This document shows, piece by piece, positions 60,530 through 64,000 of a stretch of DNA of 64,000 bases. Both the position numbers and the translations under genes were made by a program. Under the pieces are notes generated by a model, which made no database searches, had not been told where the DNA came from, and saw only the letters and a program-made list of their open reading frames with translations. Position 1 is the first letter of the stretch. Every line of letters starts with the position of its first letter. Source of the DNA: Futiania mangrovi (GTDB lineage Bacteria > Pseudomonadota > Alphaproteobacteria > Futianiales > Futianiaceae); NCBI RefSeq assembly GCF_024158125.1, contig NZ_JAMZFT010000001.1, positions 930,001 through 994,000 on the forward strand, given 5' to 3'.

Positions 60530-62344
60530 TCAGCGCCCCTCCGCGCTCCACCAGGTATCAAGCATCATGCCGTAGAGCGATGTTGTTTCTGGCCTTTCGA
60601 GCCTGCCGGCGTGCGCCACGAGGTCGGCGTCGAGATGGAAGAGCGGCAGCACGTACCAGCCCGCCAGCAGGGCGCGGTCGAGGGCGCGCACGGCAGCCTC
60701 GAAATCCTCGCGCGTTCGGGCGGCGAGGAGCGCCGCGATCATCGCGTCCACCGCCTCCGACCGGACGCCCGGATAGTTGCGCGTGCCGGGCGTCCCGGCG
60801 GCCTGCGACGACCAGTAGAAACTCTGCTCGTTGCCGGGCGACAGCGACATGCCCCAGTCGTTGACGATCATGTCGAAGTCATACTCCTGCCGGCGCAACT
60901 GGTACTGCGCGCTGTCGACCGTGCGGACCTGCACCGCGATCCCGATGCGCTTGAGCGCATCTGCCCAGGCGAGCGCCAGACGCTCCCAATCGGGTTCCGC
61001 CAGCAGGATTTCGAACTGCGCCGGGCTGCCGGAGGGGGTCAGCAGCGTGCGCCCCTCGAAGCGGAAGCCCGCCTCCTGCAGCAGACCGACCGCGGCCCGC
61101 GCACGCTCGCGCAGCGCGCCCGGACCGCTGCCGTCCGGGGGCGCGAAGCCTTCTGCCATCACATCGGGGTCGAGAGTTTCGGCGTAAGGCACCAGCAAGG
61201 CTTGCTCTTTCGGCGTCGGCGCATCCTTTGCGGCTAGCGGCGTGTTGTCGAAATAGGACCGGGTGCGGACATAGCCGCCGGCGTAGAGCGTCCGGTTCAC
61301 CCACTCGAAGTCGAAGAGCCCGGCCAGCGCCTTGCGTGCCCGCGGATCGGCGAAGATCTCGCGGCGCGTGTTGAAGACGAGGCCCAGCATGCCGGACGGA
61401 CGCCCATGCGCGATCTGCTCCCGCACCATCCGGCCGTCGCGCATCGCCGGGAAGTCGTAGGCGCTGGCCCATTGGGCGGGGTCCTGTTCGATCCGCAGGT
61501 CGACAAGCCCCGCCTTGAAGCCTTCGAACAGCGCATTCGCGTCGCGGTAGTAGTCGATCCGGATCTCGTCGAAATTGAACCGCCCCCGGTTCGCGGGCAG
61601 GTCGCGGCCCCACCAGTCCGGATCGCGGGCGAACGAGATCGAGCGATTGGTGTCGACCTCCGCGACCGTGTAGGGGCCCGAGCCGACGGGCGCCGAAAGC
61701 GTCGTCTCGCCGAACGTTTCCGCATCGGTGGCGTGCGCGGGCAGGATCGGCATCAGGCCCATGATGAGCGGCATCTCCCGGTCCGAGCCCGCCTCGAACA
61801 CGAAGCGGACGGTGTGCGCGTCAGGGGCCGTCGCCTCCGCCACCTTGCCGTAGTAGAAGCGGTGGTTGGGGCGGCCCTTCTCCTTCAGCAGCGCCCAGGT
61901 GAACAGCACGTCTTCTGCGGTCAGCGGCTCTCCATCGGAAAAGTGTGCGTTTTCATTGAGATGGAATGTGATGCTGCCACGGTCGTCGGGCACCTCCACG
62001 GCCTTCGCCACCGAGGCATAGAGCGTGAACGGCTCGTCGAAGGACCGCGCGAGCAGGCTCTCGTACACATACTCGCGGATGCCGGCTGCCGCCTGTCCCT
62101 TCACGATCAGCGGGTTGAGGCTGTCGAAGCCGCCAAGCTGGCCGAGTACCAGCCGCCCGCCCTTTGGCGCAGCCGGGTCGGCGTAGGGGAAATGGGCGAA
62201 GTCCGGGGGCAGCGCCGGTTCCCCGTGCATGGCGATGGCATGGCGCGGCTCCGCAGCGGCGGGCGCTGCGGCGAGGGTGAGCGCGGCAAGTCCGGCGAGG
62301 GCCGGTCTCACCGCGCGCGTCAGTGATTCCCATGTGAGTCTCAT
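60530..62344 (-). CDS. Extracellular solute-binding protein, peptide/YejA type (SBP family 5)
   Basis: A 604-residue periplasmic binding protein. A signal peptide (about 1-32, ending ALTLAAAPAAAE) precedes the family 5 fold: HFPYADPAAPKGGRLVLGQL, YVYESLLARSFDEPFTLY, FHLNENAHFSDGEPLTAEDV and PVGSGPYTVAEVD. The long AmiA/YejA-like C-terminal lobe has NDWGMSLSPGNEQSFYWSS. YejA-type proteins take up oligopeptides such as microcin C. No permease or ATPase gene is next to it in this window. ATG 62344 starts the basic signal segment; a start at 62377 is less likely. Confidence 0.9.
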   Translation of the reverse strand: MRLTWESLTRAVRPALAGLAALTLAAAPAAAEPRHAIAMHGEPALPPDFAHFPYADPAAPKGGRLVLGQLGGFDSLNPLIVKGQAAAGIREYVYESLLARSFDEPFTLYASVAKAVEVPDDRGSITFHLNENAHFSDGEPLTAEDVLFTWALLKEKGRPNHRFYYGKVAEATAPDAHTVRFVFEAGSDREMPLIMGLMPILPAHATDAETFGETTLSAPVGSGPYTVAEVDTNRSISFARDPDWWGRDLPANRGRFNFDEIRIDYYRDANALFEGFKAGLVDLRIEQDPAQWASAYDFPAMRDGRMVREQIAHGRPSGMLGLVFNTRREIFADPRARKALAGLFDFEWVNRTLYAGGYVRTRSYFDNTPLAAKDAPTPKEQALLVPYAETLDPDVMAEGFAPPDGSGPGALRERARAAVGLLQEAGFRFEGRTLLTPSGSPAQFEILLAEPDWERLALAWADALKRIGIAVQVRTVDSAQYQLRRQEYDFDMIVNDWGMSLSPGNEQSFYWSSQAAGTPGTRNYPGVRSEAVDAMIAALLAARTREDFEAAVRALDRALLAGWYVLPLFHLDADLVAHAGRLERPETTSLYGMMLDTWWSAEGR

Positions 62345-62366
62345 GCCGCGATGATGGCAGAAAGCC

Positions 62367-62405
62367 CATGGCAACACATGGGCATTGCATGGGAAAACGC
62401 ATGGG
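62367..62405. repeat. Four short CATGG(G) repeats upstream of the solute-binding protein gene
   Basis: CATGG occurs at 62367, 62377, 62388 and 62400, the last three as CATGGG, spaced 10, 11 and 12 bases apart. They fill most of the 79-base gap before the start at 62344. The near-helical spacing suits repeated binding of a regulator, but no known motif was recognised. Confidence 0.5.
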
Positions 62406-62423
62406 CAGGGCAGCAGGGCGGGC

Positions 62424-64000
62424 TCAGCGGTCCTTGCCCGCGATGTCCTTCTGGATCAGTTCGGCCAACTCGTCGGCGGCCTTCCGCGTCAGCTGGCGGC
62501 GCTTCTCGAAATCGTCCTTGATCTCGTAGTGGGTGGCCAGCAGGTGCTCGTCGTGCTGGCGGAACGTGTCCACGGTCAGTTCAGCCGCCCGGTCCGGCAG
62601 GCCAAGACCACGCAGCACGCTGCGTGCAAGGTGCAGCGAGCCGCGGAAGGTCTCCCGCTCGATCAGGCGCACGCCGAGGTCCATGAGGCGGTAGGCGTGC
62701 TCCCGGTTGATCGCGCGGGCATAGATCTCGAGCTTCGGAAAGGCCTGGCGCACGGTCGCCGCGATCTTCAGCGAGGCCTCCATGTTGCCGACCGCAAGCA
62801 CGAAAACGGCCGCCTTGTCCGCACCCGCCGCCCGCAGCAGGTCGACGCGCGAAGCGTCTCCGAAATAGCTCTTGTTGCCGAAACTCGCGACCAGCTTGAC
62901 CTGCCGCGGGTCCTTCTCCAGCCCGACGAAGGGGATGCCGCGTGCCTTGAGGATGCGGCCAACGATCTGCCCGACCCGTCCGAACCCGGCGATGATGACC
63001 TGCGGGGCCTCTTCCTCCAGCGCCGCCATGTCCTCCTCGGCGTCCTCTGTCTTCTCGTGGCTGCGCGATTCCTCGTAGAGGTCGAGCAGGAGGAAGGCGA
63101 GCGGGGTCAGCGCCATCGATATCGTCACCGAAACGACCAGGATGTCCACGACGGCCGGGCGAAGTGCCCCCTCGGCGATTGCCACGGTGAAGATGACGAA
63201 CGCGAACTCGCCGCCCTGCGACAGGCCGATGGCGAGCGTGCGCGTCCCGTGCCTGCCAAGCGTGAACCACCAGCCGAGAGCCGCGAGGATCGTGCCCTTG
63301 AGCAGCATCAGGCCGAGCGCGATGCCGATGACCGCAACGGGCGCTTCGAGCGCGGTATCGATGTTCGCCGACATGCCGACCGCGATGAAGAACAGGCCGA
63401 GCAGCAGCGCCTTGAACGGCTCGATGTCCGTCTCGACCTGGTGGCGGAACTCGGAGTCCGCGAGCAGCACGCCCGCGAGGAAGGCGCCGAGGCCCATCGA
63501 AAGCCCCACCGACTCCATCAGAAGTGCGGTGCCGATCACGATGAGCAGGGCGAGCGCGGTCAGCACCTCCGGCACGTCCGCCGCCGCGACCGCGGAGTAG
63601 GCCGCGCCGACGATGAACCGGCCGCCGACGACGACGACGAACAGCGCGCCCAGCGCCTGCACGATCTTGGCCGGATCGGCAATCTCCTCGACCGGTTCGA
63701 GCCCCGTTGTCAGGAAGGGAATGAGCGCAAGGATCGGGATGACGGCGAGGTCCTGGAACAGGAGGACGGCAAAGCCCGTACGGCCCTGGCGCGTCGTCAT
63801 CTCGCCACGCTCGGCCAGGATCTGCAGTGCGAAGGCGGTGGACGAGAGGGCAAGCGCCAGGCCGACGATGATCGCCTCCTGCAGCGCCAGTCCGAACGCG
63901 AGGCCGATCGCGCCCAGCGCCAGCGTGGTTGCCGCCATCTGGCCGCCGCCCGCGCCGAGGATCGCGCGCCGCATGACCCACAGGCGCGAGGGCTGAAGCT
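62424..64000 (-). CDS. Kef-type monovalent cation:proton antiporter (CPA2), 5' end cut by the window
   Basis: The gene runs in from beyond the right edge; about 525 C-terminal residues are seen. The membrane part has many helices with LALSSTAFALQILAERGE, FAVLLFQDLAVIPILAL and GLSQGGEFAFVIF, typical of KefB/KefC exchangers. The cytoplasmic part has a TrkA-N nucleotide-binding domain: VIIAGFGRVGQIVGRIL, VGLEKDPRQVKLVASFGNKS (split), GDASRVDLLRAAGADKA and AINREHAYRLMDLG. Such systems export potassium in exchange for protons, gated by glutathione adducts or NAD(H). The frame is open to the window end, upstream of the first visible ATG at 63974. Confidence 0.93.
   Translation of the reverse strand, partial: LQPSRLWVMRRAILGAGGGQMAATTLALGAIGLAFGLALQEAIIVGLALALSSTAFALQILAERGEMTTRQGRTGFAVLLFQDLAVIPILALIPFLTTGLEPVEEIADPAKIVQALGALFVVVVGGRFIVGAAYSAVAAADVPEVLTALALLIVIGTALLMESVGLSMGLGAFLAGVLLADSEFRHQVETDIEPFKALLLGLFFIAVGMSANIDTALEAPVAVIGIALGLMLLKGTILAALGWWFTLGRHGTRTLAIGLSQGGEFAFVIFTVAIAEGALRPAVVDILVVSVTISMALTPLAFLLLDLYEESRSHEKTEDAEEDMAALEEEAPQVIIAGFGRVGQIVGRILKARGIPFVGLEKDPRQVKLVASFGNKSYFGDASRVDLLRAAGADKAAVFVLAVGNMEASLKIAATVRQAFPKLEIYARAINREHAYRLMDLGVRLIERETFRGSLHLARSVLRGLGLPDRAAELTVDTFRQHDEHLLATHYEIKDDFEKRRQLTRKAADELAELIQKDIAGKDR

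Overview
The window is about 64 kb of GC-rich (roughly two-thirds G+C) chromosomal DNA that reads as a housekeeping region of an alphaproteobacterium. Clade markers are an NDUFA12-type complex I accessory subunit, a DUF2155 protein beside aat, an HdaA-type DnaA homologue beside ppk, B12-dependent NrdJ as the ribonucleotide reductase seen here, an RNase E/G with a charged tail, and an IscR-headed SUF operon with two cysteine desulfurases. The order within the class (a Rhodobacterales or Rhodospirillales relative) cannot be fixed by reading. I found no tRNA, rRNA, CRISPR array, insertion sequence, prophage or integrase.

Layout. 1-5.1 kb: AI-2E-family permease (cut by the window start), hdaA, ppk1 and ppx, all rightward. 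5.1-13.0 kb: an unknown periplasmic protein and rnd (leftward), aspS (rightward, with a strong terminator), a small glycine-zipper lipoprotein, and nrdJ (leftward). 13.4-16.0 kb: CheY-like regulator, NDUFA12, mlaD, methyltransferase and DUF2155. 15.9-18.9 kb: leftward aroQ-accB-accC-aat operon. 19.1-20.0 kb: a single reading frame joining ThiS to ThiG. 20.1-25.5 kb: leftward rne, then an M48 protease and a DsbA-like protein; rne has a promoter-to-start leader of about 370 nt with three hairpins. 25.6-30.8 kb: amiC, a PBP1A gene and prfB. 30.8-34.4 kb: leftward bcp, DUF455, M23 peptidase and bactofilin. 34.5-42.0 kb: AsmA/YhdP-like protein, tyrS, anmK, a methyltransferase and an alpha/beta hydrolase. 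42.0-50.9 kb: the iron-sulfur operon iscR-iscS-like-sufB-(unknown membrane protein)-sufC-sufD-sufS-sufU-sufT-sufA, followed by tenA. 51.1-57.9 kb: DUF502, recG, sdhE and mfd. 57.9-64.0 kb: FrnE-like DsbA, SDR, alpha-methylacyl-CoA racemase-like protein, peptide-type solute-binding protein and a Kef-type antiporter (cut by the window end).

Genes that work together: polyphosphate synthesis and breakdown (ppk1/ppx); fatty-acid initiation (accB/accC); peptidoglycan synthesis, cleavage and shape (PBP1A, amiC, M23 with bactofilin, anmK recycling); thiamine synthesis and salvage (thiSG, tenA); DNA repair (recG, mfd); and a complete SUF assembly line with its Rrf2 regulator. Many start codons overlap the preceding stop (ATGA, GTGA or TGATG), which suggests translational coupling.

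The observations most worth checking are the ThiS-ThiG fusion, which buries the diglycine that must normally be a free C-terminus; the matching TGACT-N5-AGTCA dyads ahead of iscR and sufB; the structured rne leader; a perfect DnaA box upstream of nrdJ; and the unrecognised membrane protein inside the suf operon. I did not see a wholly new multi-gene system.
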